DNA of 64,000 bases from VRUE01 sp963703895 (GCA_963703895.1 CAVPFX010000003.1:620001-684000), one strand, 5' to 3'; shown: positions 52,429 through 61,702, counted from the first letter of the stretch. Translations and numbers: made by a program. Notes: generated by a model from the letters alone, not told the origin.

Positions 52429-52479
52429 CGAACTGCATCAACTTGTCTATCCAGCAGGTGGAAAAGTTGATGCAGTTCG
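52429..52479. repeat. Palindromic repeat, copy 2 (16-bp arms)
   Basis: Arms 52429-52444 and 52464-52479 (core GAACTGCATCAACTT) with a 19-nt loop, same stem as 10180-10232. It begins immediately after the cupin stop codon and lies before gltB, so here it may act as a terminator. Confidence 0.75.
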
Positions 52480-52851
52480 CTAGGCCCAGCCGGCGGGCTC
52501 GAAGCCGCCCTCGGGCTGGACGCCAATCAGCAGAGCGGTGACTGGAGCGTCGGAGCGGTTGAGGATCGTGCGGGTGGCGGGGGGCTCGATCGAGGCGAAG
52601 GTGCCGGCGGGCGCCGGGTGATCCTCGCCCTCGATCCGCAGGACGGCCTCGCCCTCGAGGATCGCGTAGAGCTCGACCTGGCCGCTGCCGCTCTCGTCGT
52701 GCTCGGGGATCTGGCCACCGGGACCGATTTCGACCAGGTTGAAGCCAAAGGCGGAGGTGCCGAGCGCCTTGCGCGCCAGTCGCCAGGTCGAGTCCCCCGA
52801 GCCCTCCATCGACTCGAACTCGTCGCGGTGCTTGATCGTGTAGCCGGGCAT
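52480..52851 (-). CDS. Cupin-domain protein
   Basis: 123 aa, a single cupin barrel. Motif 1 is altered: GPGGQIPEHDESGSGQVELYAILEG has one His and Glu; motif 2 is APAGTFASIEPPATRTI, without the usual His. Metal binding may thus be weak or absent. Function unknown. Hairpin copy 2 follows the stop at once; the beta-propeller gene lies 24 bp upstream. Confidence 0.75.
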   Translation of the reverse strand: MPGYTIKHRDEFESMEGSGDSTWRLARKALGTSAFGFNLVEIGPGGQIPEHDESGSGQVELYAILEGEAVLRIEGEDHPAPAGTFASIEPPATRTILNRSDAPVTALLIGVQPEGGFEPAGWA

Positions 52852-52875
52852 CGGTCCGTCCCTTCGCGGAGCCGC

Positions 52876-53940
52876 TCAGCGGTTCCAGTCGGGTTCTGAG
52901 GCGTTCTTGGCGAGCACCCTCGGCTTGCCGCCCGTGTAAGGAATGCTCACCACCTTGTGGCCGGGGCCCGGTTCAAAGCCGCCGATGCTGCCCAGCACCA
53001 GCTTGCCGTTGAACGAGATCGCGGTGCCGACGAAGCCGACCTCGCGTTCCTTGGTCAGCGCCCGTTCGGAACCCGTCTTCGGATTGACGACGACCGCGTA
53101 GCTGGTGTCCTGGCCACCGAACTCGGCGAGCAGGCGCCGACCGTTCGCCGACCACTGGGTCGGACTGAGACCGGAGAGCAGCGGGCCGACCTTGGTGTGG
53201 GTGAGGCGCTTGACTTCGCTGCCATCGGGTTTCATCAAGAAGAGGTCATTCTTGGGGCCGTACTTGCGGCTCTTTTCGCCGAGGTGCTTGACGAAGACGA
53301 TGCGGTTGCTTGGACCCCAGAGCGGACTGAAGGAGCGGTGGTCGCTGGTCAGTCGTTGCGGTTGGACGGGAGCAACGCTGACGGCGCCGGGGGGCAAGAG
53401 ATCGATCCGGTAGACGTCGCTGCGGGGCGGGAAGCTTTCGCTCGCTGCCCGCGCGTAGACGAGCTGTTCGCTCCCTTCGGACGAGAAGCTGATGCCCGAG
53501 AAAAAGCCGCTGGCGATCGTCTGCTGGGTGCCGGTGGCGACGTCGAGCGTGGTCAGTCGCTGCGCCCCGACTTCAGGGCCGAGCAGCACCGCGACCCTGG
53601 CCGAGTCGGGCGACCAGGCGAAGACGAAGGGGTTCTGCCAGCCGGCGGCGAGCCGCTTCGGCGCCCCACCGCTTGCCGCCGCGATCATCAACGCCGCGGG
53701 CTGGTTGCCTTTGCCAGAGCGGTAGAAGACGATCGTCTTGCCGTCCGGAGAGACACGCGGGTTCGAGCCCACGCCGATCTTGCGGGCAGCCGAGCCATTG
53801 TCGTTGGCCACATATACCGCCGGGTTGAGCGGGTTGCGGGTAAAGACGAGGGTCGCCTGCGAGCTCGCCGGGGCGACAAGAACCACAACCACCACAACCA
53901 CCACAAGCAACAAGACGGTGGGCTTCAGCCTTCTCCACAT
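52876..53940 (-). CDS. Exported TolB-like beta-propeller protein
   Basis: 354 aa from ATG 53940. Signal/anchor LLLVVVVVVVVLVAP, then WD40-like/TolB repeats recognised by SPDGKTIVFYRSG, AWSPDSARVAVLLG, SFSPLWGPSNRIVFVKHLG and TQWSANGRRLLAEFGG. It probably forms a periplasmic or cell-surface propeller; ligand unknown. The poly-valine stretch is encoded by a short ACCACA-type tandem repeat (53881-53910), a potential slippage site. TAGGAT is 7 nt before the ATG. Confidence 0.82.
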   Translation of the reverse strand: MWRRLKPTVLLLVVVVVVVVLVAPASSQATLVFTRNPLNPAVYVANDNGSAARKIGVGSNPRVSPDGKTIVFYRSGKGNQPAALMIAAASGGAPKRLAAGWQNPFVFAWSPDSARVAVLLGPEVGAQRLTTLDVATGTQQTIASGFFSGISFSSEGSEQLVYARAASESFPPRSDVYRIDLLPPGAVSVAPVQPQRLTSDHRSFSPLWGPSNRIVFVKHLGEKSRKYGPKNDLFLMKPDGSEVKRLTHTKVGPLLSGLSPTQWSANGRRLLAEFGGQDTSYAVVVNPKTGSERALTKEREVGFVGTAISFNGKLVLGSIGGFEPGPGHKVVSIPYTGGKPRVLAKNASEPDWNR

Positions 53941-54024
53941 AGCCCCGATCCTAGTCTCAATACCGGCGCCGAAGGACAACGACAGGGCTAAGCGGCGATC
54001 GGCACACCGACTTCAAGCCGCGAC

Positions 54025-54906
54025 TTACAGCTCAGGCACGTCAGCCCCGTGGGGGCTGAAGGGGAGGCGGCGGACCTCGGCCCAGCCGGCGCAGCGGGCC
54101 TCCAGCGCCTCGGCGACGCCGCCCGCCTCCTGCCATGTGGTCCAGACGAGCACGGTGGGGCCGGCGCCGGAGATGGTCGCGCCCAGGGCGCCGAGATCCT
54201 TGGCGCTGTCGACGAGCTCCATCGAGCGCGGGTAGAGCTCGCGGCGGCGATCCTGGTGAAGGCGGTCGGTGAGACCGGCGGCGACGAGGTCGAGATCGGC
54301 CGTTTGCAGGCCAAGGACAAGGCGCGAAGCAGCGGAGACGTTGGCAACCGCGTCAGCAAATGGGACGCTGGCCGGGATCGCCTCGCGGGCGCGCTCGGTC
54401 GAGACCTCCTCGGCCGGGATCACAGCGATTCCCTCGAGCCCACTCGGCGGGTCGAAGCGGGCTGCATTTGGCGCCACACCCTTCCCCGCTCCGCAGATCA
54501 CGAAGCCGCCGTAGATCGCCGCGGCGACGTTGTCGGGATGTCCCTCGATCTCGGTCGCCTTGGCCAGCATCTCCTGCTTGGAGAGGGCGAGCTCGAAGAG
54601 ATGATCGGCGGCGAAGAGACCGGCGACGATCGCGGCGGCGCTGGAGCCGAGCCCGCGCGCCAGGGGAATCTCGCTTTTCAGCCGGAAGGCGATGCCATCG
54701 GCGGAGTGCAGCGTCTCGAAGGCGCGGACGATCAGGTTGTCGCGCCCGGCCGAGACGTCGAGCCCGCCGAGGTCAACCGAGAACTCCCCGGTCTCCTCGA
54801 CCTCCAGCTCGAGATAGAGCGAGACCGCGGCGGCGAGCACGTCATAGCCGGGACCGAGGTTGGCCGAGGAGGCCGGAACGCGGACGAGCCGGCGGCGAAC
54901 GGTCAA
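54025..54906 (-). CDS. thrB: Homoserine kinase
   Basis: 293 aa, GHMP kinase; phosphorylates homoserine for threonine synthesis. Start VRRRLVRVPASSANLGPGYD, ATP loop PLARGLGSSAAAIVAG and C-terminal GATISGAGPTVLVWTT are typical. TTG 54906 overlaps the thrC stop (TTGA), giving coupled translation; the longer open frame upstream to 55134 is only the thrC antisense-frame shadow. Confidence 0.92.
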   Translation of the reverse strand: MTVRRRLVRVPASSANLGPGYDVLAAAVSLYLELEVEETGEFSVDLGGLDVSAGRDNLIVRAFETLHSADGIAFRLKSEIPLARGLGSSAAAIVAGLFAADHLFELALSKQEMLAKATEIEGHPDNVAAAIYGGFVICGAGKGVAPNAARFDPPSGLEGIAVIPAEEVSTERAREAIPASVPFADAVANVSAASRLVLGLQTADLDLVAAGLTDRLHQDRRRELYPRSMELVDSAKDLGALGATISGAGPTVLVWTTWQEAGGVAEALEARCAGWAEVRRLPFSPHGADVPEL

Positions 54907-55973
54907 TCGAACACCGCGCGCTCGACCGCGCTTAGGTCGTTCTCGCAGTTGATCACCGCGGGCGCCTTGGAGAGCGCGGTGTCGGGGTCCTTGAGTCCAT
55001 GGCCGGTGAGGACGCAGACGACCGTCTCTGGTGGCGATGCGCCCTCCACCGTCGGCAGACCGTGGGCGAGCAGACCGGCGACCGAGGCCGCCGAGGCGGG
55101 CTCGCAGAAGACGCCCTCGCCAGCGGCGAGCCAACGGTAGGCGTCGAGGATCTGGTCGTCGGAGACGGCGGCGACGCGGCCGCGCGAAGCGGTGAAGGCG
55201 TCCATCGCCTCCTCCCAGCGCGCCGGGTTGCCGATCCGGATCGCCGAGGCGACGGTCTCCGGGTTGGCGACCGGCTCGCCGCCGACCAGCGGCGCTGCAC
55301 CCTCGGCCTGGAAGCCATAGAGAATCGGCGGGGGATTGGTGACCTCGAGCTCGGGAAGCTTGCGCTCGACTATCTCCTGGAAGCCACGCCAGTAGGCGGT
55401 GACGTTGCCGGCATTGCCGACGGGGATCGCCAGCGCGCCCGGCATCTCCCCCAGCTCTTCGACCACCTCGAAGGCCGCTGTCTTCTGCCCTTCGATCCGG
55501 TGCGGGTTGACCGAGTTGACCAGCTCGATCGGGTGCTTGTCGGCGAGCTCGCGCACGATCCGCAGGGCGTCGTCGAAGTTGCCCTGCAGGGCGACCACGC
55601 GGGCGCCGTGCATCAGCGCCTGGGCTAGCTTGCCGATCGCGATCTTGCCCTCGGGCACGATCACCGCGCCGCGCATGCCGGCCCGCGCCGCGTAGGCAGC
55701 GGCGCTGGCGGCGGTGTTGCCGGTCGAGGCGCAGATCACAGCCTCGGCGCCGCGCCCCTTCGCCCGCGAGACCGCGACCGTCATCCCCCGGTCCTTGAAG
55801 CTGCCGGTCGGGTTGGCGCCCTCGAACTTGAGGTAGGCCCGCGCCCCGATCCGTTCCGAGAGCCGCGGCGCCTCGACCAGGGGAGTCGATCCCTCGTTCA
55901 GGGTCACCACCGGGTCGCCCGGCTCAAGCGAGAGGTGCTCCCGGTAGCGCTCGATCAGGGGGGCCGGGCTCAT
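54903..55973 (-). CDS. thrC: Threonine synthase
   Basis: 356 aa PLP enzyme converting phosphohomoserine to threonine. PLP Lys in NPTGSFKDRGMTVAVSRAK (~residue 61); STGNTAASAAAYAARAG binds the cofactor phosphate; later IPVGNAGNVTAYWRGF and FCEPASAASVAGLL. It is the short actinobacterial type. In the operon lysA-hom-thrC-thrB, 66 bp after hom. Confidence 0.94.
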   Translation of the reverse strand: MSPAPLIERYREHLSLEPGDPVVTLNEGSTPLVEAPRLSERIGARAYLKFEGANPTGSFKDRGMTVAVSRAKGRGAEAVICASTGNTAASAAAYAARAGMRGAVIVPEGKIAIGKLAQALMHGARVVALQGNFDDALRIVRELADKHPIELVNSVNPHRIEGQKTAAFEVVEELGEMPGALAIPVGNAGNVTAYWRGFQEIVERKLPELEVTNPPPILYGFQAEGAAPLVGGEPVANPETVASAIRIGNPARWEEAMDAFTASRGRVAAVSDDQILDAYRWLAAGEGVFCEPASAASVAGLLAHGLPTVEGASPPETVVCVLTGHGLKDPDTALSKAPAVINCENDLSAVERAVFD

Positions 55974-56039
55974 GACACGGGGCTTCGCGCATGCTCCGCT
56001 GCGCGAATAGTCAGATATGGACGCTTGCTCCGCATGCGC

Positions 56040-57263
56040 TCAGACGAACTCCTCTTCGATCACCCGGATCGAGCGCGGCGGCGAGCGCAGCACGTCGAGC
56101 TCCTCGATCGCTTCCAGCGCCGCCGAGAAGCGCGACTCTAAGCACTCGTGGATAACCATCACCAGGCGCGTGTCCTCGCCGCTGCCGCGCTGGACCACGC
56201 TCTTCACCGAGACGTCTTTGTCGCCGAGCACCTGGGCGACGCTGGCCAGAACCCCGGGGCGATCGGCGACCGCGAGGTGGAGGTAGAAGGAAGAGGTGAC
56301 GTCGGCGACGATCGGCAAGCGCTGCCGCGTCTCATGCACGGGAGCGTCGCCACTGAGGATCGAGACGACGTCTCCAAGCACGGCCGAAGCGGTCTGGATG
56401 CCACCGGCGCCCGGCCCCGACATCGTCACCTCGGTGATCTCCGGCGCCTCGACCATGACGGCGTTGAAGGGGCCCTCGACCGGGGCCAGCGGGTGGCCGC
56501 CGTAGAGGAAGCAGGGGAAGACACGCACGCTGATCCCGTCCTCGCGGCGCTCGGCGACCCCGAGCAGCTTCAGCGAGAGGCCGAGCTCCTTGGCGTAGGC
56601 GAGGTCATCGAGCTCGACCTTCTCGATCCCCTCGAATAAGACCTGGTCCAGCGTCACCGGCGTGTGGAAAGCGAGGCGGGCGAGAATCGCCATCTTCGCC
56701 GCCGCGTCGGCACCGCTGACGTCGGCGGTCGGATCGGCCTCGGCGTAGCCGAGCTCCTGGGAGCGGGCGAGGACGTCCTCGTAGGGAGCGCCACTCGCCG
56801 CCATCTCGGTGAGGATGAAGTTGGTCGTGCCGTTGACGATGCCGAAGACCTTGGCGATCTCGGTTACGCCGAAGCTCTCCTGGATCACCCGCACGATCGG
56901 GATCACCCCCGCCACCGCCGCCTCGAAGCGCAGCTGCACGCCGGCCTCGCGGGCGACATCGAAGAGCTCCTCGCCGTGCTGGGCGAGCAACTGCTTGTTG
57001 GCCGTGACGACCGGACGCTTCGCCCGCAGCGCGTCGAGCACGTATGCACGGGCGGGGTCGGTGCCCCCGATCAGCTCGACGATCAGGTCGGAGTTGGCGA
57101 GGATCTCGCTGAAGTCGCCGCTCTCGCGGGTCAGCACGCCGGCGATCTCCGGACGCCGGCCGGTCGCCGCCTCGACCGCCTCGGCGCGCGCCTCGACCAG
57201 CTCGGCGAAGGCACCGCCGACCGTGCCGCGTCCCAGCAGCCCGATGCGAATCGGCTCAGACAT
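56040..57263 (-). CDS. hom: Homoserine dehydrogenase with ACT domain
   Basis: 407 aa. NAD(P) fold at the N-terminus (RIGLLGRGTVGGAFAELV), catalytic part with VFGIVNGTTNFILTEM and AEADPTADVSGADAAAKMA. A C-terminal ACT domain (~325-395: LHLAVADRPGVLASVAQVLG) is expected to mediate threonine feedback. Overlaps lysA by 8 bp. Makes homoserine from aspartate semialdehyde for thrB. Confidence 0.94.
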   Translation of the reverse strand: MSEPIRIGLLGRGTVGGAFAELVEARAEAVEAATGRRPEIAGVLTRESGDFSEILANSDLIVELIGGTDPARAYVLDALRAKRPVVTANKQLLAQHGEELFDVAREAGVQLRFEAAVAGVIPIVRVIQESFGVTEIAKVFGIVNGTTNFILTEMAASGAPYEDVLARSQELGYAEADPTADVSGADAAAKMAILARLAFHTPVTLDQVLFEGIEKVELDDLAYAKELGLSLKLLGVAERREDGISVRVFPCFLYGGHPLAPVEGPFNAVMVEAPEITEVTMSGPGAGGIQTASAVLGDVVSILSGDAPVHETRQRLPIVADVTSSFYLHLAVADRPGVLASVAQVLGDKDVSVKSVVQRGSGEDTRLVMVIHECLESRFSAALEAIEELDVLRSPPRSIRVIEEEFV

Positions 57264-58560
57264 CTCGGGAAGTCAGGTCCTCGTAGGTCTCGCGGCGAAC
57301 GACCACACGGGCGTCGCCATCGCGGCAGAAGAGCACCGGCGGCCGCGGCACGCCGTTGTAGTTGCTCGCCATCGCGTAGCCGTAGGCGCCGGTGGCGGGA
57401 GTGACGAGGACGTCGCCAACCGCGGGCGAGGCGAGCAGGGCATCGCGGACGATGATGTCGCCGGACTCGCAGTGCATGCCGGCGATCGTTGCCGCGCTCT
57501 CCGCCGGCTCGGCGGCGCGGTCGGCGATCAGCGCTTCGTAGCGCGAGCCGTAGAGCATCGGCCGCATGTTGTCCGACATGCCGCCGTCGACGGCGACGTA
57601 GGTGCGAATGCCGGGAATCTCCTTGACGGTTCCGACCCGGTAGGCGGTGACGCCGGCGTTGCCGACCAGCGAGCGGCCTGGCTCGATCAGGATCCGCACG
57701 CCGTCGCCAAAGACCTCGGCGACCCCGCGCACCTTGACGTCGACGTAGGCGTCGATCGCGGGTGGCTCGTCCTCGGCGGTGTAGGCGATGCCAAGGCCGC
57801 CGCCGACGTTGACGATCTTGCACCACTCGCCGGCCAGCTCACCGATCGCCTGGATCGCCAGTTTGTACGGCTCGAGCTCGAAGATCTGCGAGCCGATGTG
57901 AGCGTGCAGGCCGGTCAGGTTGAGCACGTCGGAGGCGAGCACGCGCTCGATCGCGCGCGCCGCCAGCCCGTCCCCAAGCCCGAAGCCGAACTTCGAGTCG
58001 AGCTGGCCCGTCTGCACGTAATCGTGAGTCGAGGGCTTGATCCCCGGCGTGACCCGCACAAGCACGTCCTGGGGTTCGTCGAGCAGTCGCTCGCAACGAT
58101 CGATCTCGTCGAAGGAGTCGAGGATCAGGTGGCCGATGCCGGAACGGGCGGCGAAGAGGATCTCCTCGTCGCTCTTGTTGTTGCCGTGCATGTGGATGCG
58201 GGATGGATCGAAGCCGGCTCGCAACGCCATGTGCAGCTCGCCGCCAGAGGCGACGTCGACCGAGAGCCCCTCGTTGGCGAAGAGCCGGTAGGCGGCTGTG
58301 CAGGGCAACGACTTGCTGGCGAAGAGCACTTCGAAGTCGACCCCGCGGCGCTCGAAGGCGGCGCGGTAGGAGCGCGCCCGAGCCCGCATGTCCTCTTCGG
58401 CATAGATGTAGGCCGGGGTGCCGAACTCGGCCGCCAGCTCGACCACATCGCAACCGGCGATCTCGAGATGACCGCGCTCATTGACGCGACTGCCGCCGGG
58501 GTAGACGGACGAGCCCTCAATCGGGTCGGCTACCGCCCCGGCCTGTCCGCGCTCCGCCAT
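57256..58560 (-). CDS. lysA: Diaminopimelate decarboxylase
   Basis: 434 aa PLP decarboxylase making L-lysine. PLP Lys in LFASKSLPCTAAYRL (~residue 72), phosphate-binding NVGGGLGIAYT, EPGRSLVGNAGVT and the CESGD motif (MHCESGDIIVRD). First gene of the lysA-hom-thrC-thrB aspartate-family operon; grouping lysA with hom is common in actinobacteria. Confidence 0.94.
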   Translation of the reverse strand: MAERGQAGAVADPIEGSSVYPGGSRVNERGHLEIAGCDVVELAAEFGTPAYIYAEEDMRARARSYRAAFERRGVDFEVLFASKSLPCTAAYRLFANEGLSVDVASGGELHMALRAGFDPSRIHMHGNNKSDEEILFAARSGIGHLILDSFDEIDRCERLLDEPQDVLVRVTPGIKPSTHDYVQTGQLDSKFGFGLGDGLAARAIERVLASDVLNLTGLHAHIGSQIFELEPYKLAIQAIGELAGEWCKIVNVGGGLGIAYTAEDEPPAIDAYVDVKVRGVAEVFGDGVRILIEPGRSLVGNAGVTAYRVGTVKEIPGIRTYVAVDGGMSDNMRPMLYGSRYEALIADRAAEPAESAATIAGMHCESGDIIVRDALLASPAVGDVLVTPATGAYGYAMASNYNGVPRPPVLFCRDGDARVVVRRETYEDLTSRDV

Positions 58561-58608
58561 AGGCGGGCATTGTGACGGTGAAAGGCGAGCGGCGACTGCA
58601 GGCAGGCG

Positions 58609-59376
58609 CTAGCGGTTGCCGCCGAGTAGGCCGCCAACCGTTTTGACGACTTCGTCGACCGTTTTACCGACCGTCGATTCCGGCCCGGCCACCCCTTCGA
58701 CGACTTTTTCGGTCACTTCGGTGACGCCGGTGCTGCCGATCGCGCCGCCGGTGGCTTCGTCGACGCCGGAGACGGTTTTGTTCACGGTGTTGGTGACCGC
58801 CCCCGAGGTCGACTGGCTGCTGCCTCCGCCCGAGCTCCCCGAACCCGTTCCGGTGCCGGGGGCCGTGCCTCCGCCTCCCCCGCCGCCACTACCGCCATCG
58901 GAGCTGGCGCTCGCCGACCCCGGTGCTGGGGAAGCGCCCGAGCCGCTGTCGGCTTGGCCGGTCGTCGGGCTCGAGGGGGGAGCCGCAGCGACAGGCGCGC
59001 CAGATGCGGGCGCTGGCGTTGTGCCCACGGCCGCCTTGTTGCCTTTCGCCGTCGTCTCCCGATCGGCATTGGGAGCGGTGCGCCCTGCAGCCGCCGCTCC
59101 AGCGGTCGGAGCTCCCACTGCCGCTCCGGTTGGCTGGGCCGCGGGGTTTCCGTCAGTGGAGCTCACGGAGCTGTCGCCGCCACCGACGCTGATCCCGGCC
59201 AGCGGCCAATCCTTCAGCGCCTGCAGCGAGACGAGCAGGACGAAGGCAACCACGGCAGCGGCAACCAGCGCGGTGCCAGACACCGCTCCCGCGAGATAGG
59301 TGTGAGCCTGACGGATCATCCGGGGCCTCCTCAGAGGCTCGCTACCCAGGGTCGCAGGGTCAAACCCATCCGGCAT
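58609..59376 (-). CDS. Low-complexity membrane-anchored protein
   Basis: 255 aa. One membrane helix (~28-52: GTALVAAAVVAFVLLVSLQA), then a Gly/Ser/Ala/Thr-rich disordered stretch (~60-195), then repeats of VNKTVSGVDEATGG, VTEKVVEGVAGPESTVG and VVKTVGGLLGG. No enzymatic domain. It may be a surface or envelope-spanning linker protein. TAGGTA precedes the ATG closely. The N-terminus (FDPATLGSEPLRRPRMIR) is short and basic. Confidence 0.6.
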   Translation of the reverse strand: MPDGFDPATLGSEPLRRPRMIRQAHTYLAGAVSGTALVAAAVVAFVLLVSLQALKDWPLAGISVGGGDSSVSSTDGNPAAQPTGAAVGAPTAGAAAAGRTAPNADRETTAKGNKAAVGTTPAPASGAPVAAAPPSSPTTGQADSGSGASPAPGSASASSDGGSGGGGGGGTAPGTGTGSGSSGGGSSQSTSGAVTNTVNKTVSGVDEATGGAIGSTGVTEVTEKVVEGVAGPESTVGKTVDEVVKTVGGLLGGNR

Positions 59377-59425
59377 ACCTAATAATTGAATTTCCTAAGG
59401 AATTCTGAGTAAAGAACGGCCGCGG

Positions 59426-60610
59426 CTAGAGGTAGCCGAGCGGATCGGTGGGAGCGCCGCCGATCCTGACCTCGAAATGCAGGTGGTCGCCGAAGCAGTG
59501 CCCGGTGCAGCCGACGTAGCCGATGATGTCGCCCTGCGAGACGCTCTGGCCTGAGCTGACCGCAAAGGAAGACTGGTGGGCGTAACAAGTCTGCAGGCCG
59601 CCACCGTGGTCGAGGCAGGTGAAGTTGCCGTAACCACCGCTTTCGGCTTCCGATTGGAGCAGGACCACGGAGCCGGAGGCAGCGGCGCGAATCGGCGTGC
59701 CCGCCGGCACCGCGATGTCGATGCCCTCGTGCATCCGCCCCCAGCGCATGCCGAAGCCGGAGACGACGGCTCCGCTGACCGGCCAGATGAACTGACCGGA
59801 GCCGTACTGAATCGGCCCAGCCGGTAGCGGCGCGGATGCAGTTTCGCCCAACTGCACCGCCAGTTCGGCCTGGATCGCGGCGACGTCGCCGTCGAGGTCT
59901 TCTTCGGTCGCTTCGATCTTCTTCAGCGCGGCGACGCGGGTTGCCCGGGCATCGACCAGCGCCGACTGGCGCTCCTGGACCGCTGCCCGCGCCGTCGCCA
60001 GCGCCTGCTCTTCGGCGGCGATCGCATCGCGGGCGGCCTCGATCCGGTCCTTGACAGTGCGCAGGCGGCCGACAGTGCGCTTGACCTGGTCGCGCAGTTC
60101 GCGCACCCGGCCGATGATCGCTTCGTCGTTGCCGCGGATGCGGTTGAGGTATTCGGTGCGATCGATCAGGTCGTCGTAGCCGTTGGCACCGACGATGACG
60201 CTGAGCACGTCGGGGGTTCCCGTCTCGTAGATCGCGACCAAGCGCTCCCGCAGCGAGACCAGGGCCCGCTTCAGGTGGGCGCGCATCTTGACCAGGCGTT
60301 TCTTCGCCACATCCAACTCCGCCACCGCCCGATCCAGTTCGGTCTGCTTGGCGTCGAGGCGAACCTTGACCGCCGACTCCTGGCTGCGCAGGCTGGCCAC
60401 CTCACTCGTGAGCCTGTCGATGCGCTCGCCGTAGTGGGAGATCGTCGTCGTCAGCACGCCCGAGCGTTCGCGCACCTTGGAGAGCTTTGCCTCCTTGGAG
60501 TCGAGCTTGGATTCGAGATCCTGGGCGGGGGCGGCACTGGCTGCGAGCAGCACGACCAGCGCCGCCGCGGCGGCGCAGATAGCCACCAGGGCAAGGCGAT
60601 CTTTGACCAT
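59426..60610 (-). CDS. M23 (LytM-type) peptidase with coiled-coil, NlpD/EnvC-like
   Basis: 394 aa from ATG 60610; the frame is open far upstream but the signal peptide (ALVAICAAAAALVVLLAAS) begins there. Long coiled coils (~35-260) precede a C-terminal LytM domain. Zinc ligands are present: HEGIDIAVPAGTP (H, D) and HLHFEVRIGG (HxH). It is thus likely to be an active peptidoglycan endopeptidase rather than a degenerate activator. Exported. TAGCCT is 8 nt upstream (leaderless type). Confidence 0.88.
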   Translation of the reverse strand: MVKDRLALVAICAAAAALVVLLAASAAPAQDLESKLDSKEAKLSKVRERSGVLTTTISHYGERIDRLTSEVASLRSQESAVKVRLDAKQTELDRAVAELDVAKKRLVKMRAHLKRALVSLRERLVAIYETGTPDVLSVIVGANGYDDLIDRTEYLNRIRGNDEAIIGRVRELRDQVKRTVGRLRTVKDRIEAARDAIAAEEQALATARAAVQERQSALVDARATRVAALKKIEATEEDLDGDVAAIQAELAVQLGETASAPLPAGPIQYGSGQFIWPVSGAVVSGFGMRWGRMHEGIDIAVPAGTPIRAAASGSVVLLQSEAESGGYGNFTCLDHGGGLQTCYAHQSSFAVSSGQSVSQGDIIGYVGCTGHCFGDHLHFEVRIGGAPTDPLGYL

Positions 60611-60680
60611 CGCTGGCGAGGCTAGCCAAGTCGGGATGTACCGACTTGCAGGGAAATACCCCTGCAACCGGGCTTGCGGC

Positions 60681-61601
60681 TCAGGCTTGCGGCGGAGCGT
60701 TCTCGACGTGCAGGAGGCCGGCCGGCGCCTCCTCCTCCATCTGCAGGGTGGTGTGATCGATCCCGAAGCGATCGTGCAGCAGCAGCTCAATCCGGCGCCG
60801 CACCAGGTCGCGATCGCAGTCCGCCGCGACCACCACGTGGGCGGCAAGGGCGCCGAAACCGGAGGTGACCGTCCAGATATGCAGGTCATGAACCGAGCGC
60901 ACCCCCTCCTCCTCGCAGATCGCCGCGCCGGCCGCATCAACGTCAAGGCCGGCCGGCGCCGCCTCCATCAGCACGTCGACCGGCTCCTTGATCAAGCGCC
61001 AGGAGGAGATCAGGATCAACAGGGAGATCGCCAAGCTGACGATCGGGTCGGCGATCGAGGAACCACCGGCGAGAACCACCACGCCGGCGACGATCACCCC
61101 GATCGAGCCGAGCGCATCGGCAGCGGAATGTCGCAACACCCCCTCGAGGTTGACGTCGGCGCGCTCGCCACGGGCCAGCACAAACGTCGCCGCGACGTTG
61201 CCGGCAAGGCCGAGCAGACCGAGCCCGAGCACACCACCAGCCTCGATCTCCGGCGGGTCGCTCAGCCGACCAATGGCGGCATAGGCAATCGCCAGCGCAA
61301 CAGCAACCAGCAACAACCCATTGACCAGCGCCGCAAGGATCTCCGAACGCTGGTAGCCAAAGGTCATCCGCCCACCGGCCGGGCGCGCGGCAAGCGAGGC
61401 AGCAAACAGCGCCAACCCGATCGCGCCGACATCGGAAAGCACATGCCCCGCATCGGCGAGCACCGCAAGCGAACCGGTGAGAACTCCACCAACCGCCTCG
61501 GCAAGCAGCATTCCCGCGTTGATCCCCAGCGCAATCCACATCCGCCGCCGACTGTCCCCGCGACGGGCATCCAGCGCATGCGAGTGACCGTGCGAGTGCA
61601 C
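60681..61601 (-). CDS. CDF-family zinc/cation exporter
   Basis: 306 aa. His-rich start (HSHGHSHAL), six membrane segments, metal-site motifs LADAGHVLSDVGAIG (HxxxD) and LRHSAADALGSIGV (HxxxD), and a cytoplasmic C-terminal domain with VHDLHIWTVTSG. It exports Zn2+ or similar divalent cations by proton exchange, like ZitB/CzcD. The start is GTG 61601, 7 nt from TAAGCT. Confidence 0.92.
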   Translation of the reverse strand: MHSHGHSHALDARRGDSRRRMWIALGINAGMLLAEAVGGVLTGSLAVLADAGHVLSDVGAIGLALFAASLAARPAGGRMTFGYQRSEILAALVNGLLLVAVALAIAYAAIGRLSDPPEIEAGGVLGLGLLGLAGNVAATFVLARGERADVNLEGVLRHSAADALGSIGVIVAGVVVLAGGSSIADPIVSLAISLLILISSWRLIKEPVDVLMEAAPAGLDVDAAGAAICEEEGVRSVHDLHIWTVTSGFGALAAHVVVAADCDRDLVRRRIELLLHDRFGIDHTTLQMEEEAPAGLLHVENAPPQA

Positions 61602-61625
61602 GGCTCGGAGCTTAGGACCTGCGCG

Positions 61626-61693
61626 AGAGCCATCGGGGCTCCCTTCTCAGGAACTCCCGCGAAGCGGCCTGAGAAGGAAGCCCCGATGGCTCT
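61626..61693. terminator. 26-bp hairpin between acyl-CoA dehydrogenase and CDF genes
   Basis: Arms 61626-61651 and 61668-61693 pair over 26 bp with a single mismatch; 16-nt loop. It starts 10 nt after the acyl-CoA dehydrogenase stop. No U tract. Likely terminator for that gene, insulating the CDF gene. Confidence 0.6.
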
Positions 61694-61702
61694 GGACAAG
61701 AC

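Noticed and set aside
54907..55134. N-terminal extension of homoserine kinase
   Set aside because: It overlaps thrC in another frame. The GHMP fold starts at VRVPASSANLG and the TTGA overlap at 54903-54906 gives a natural coupled start.
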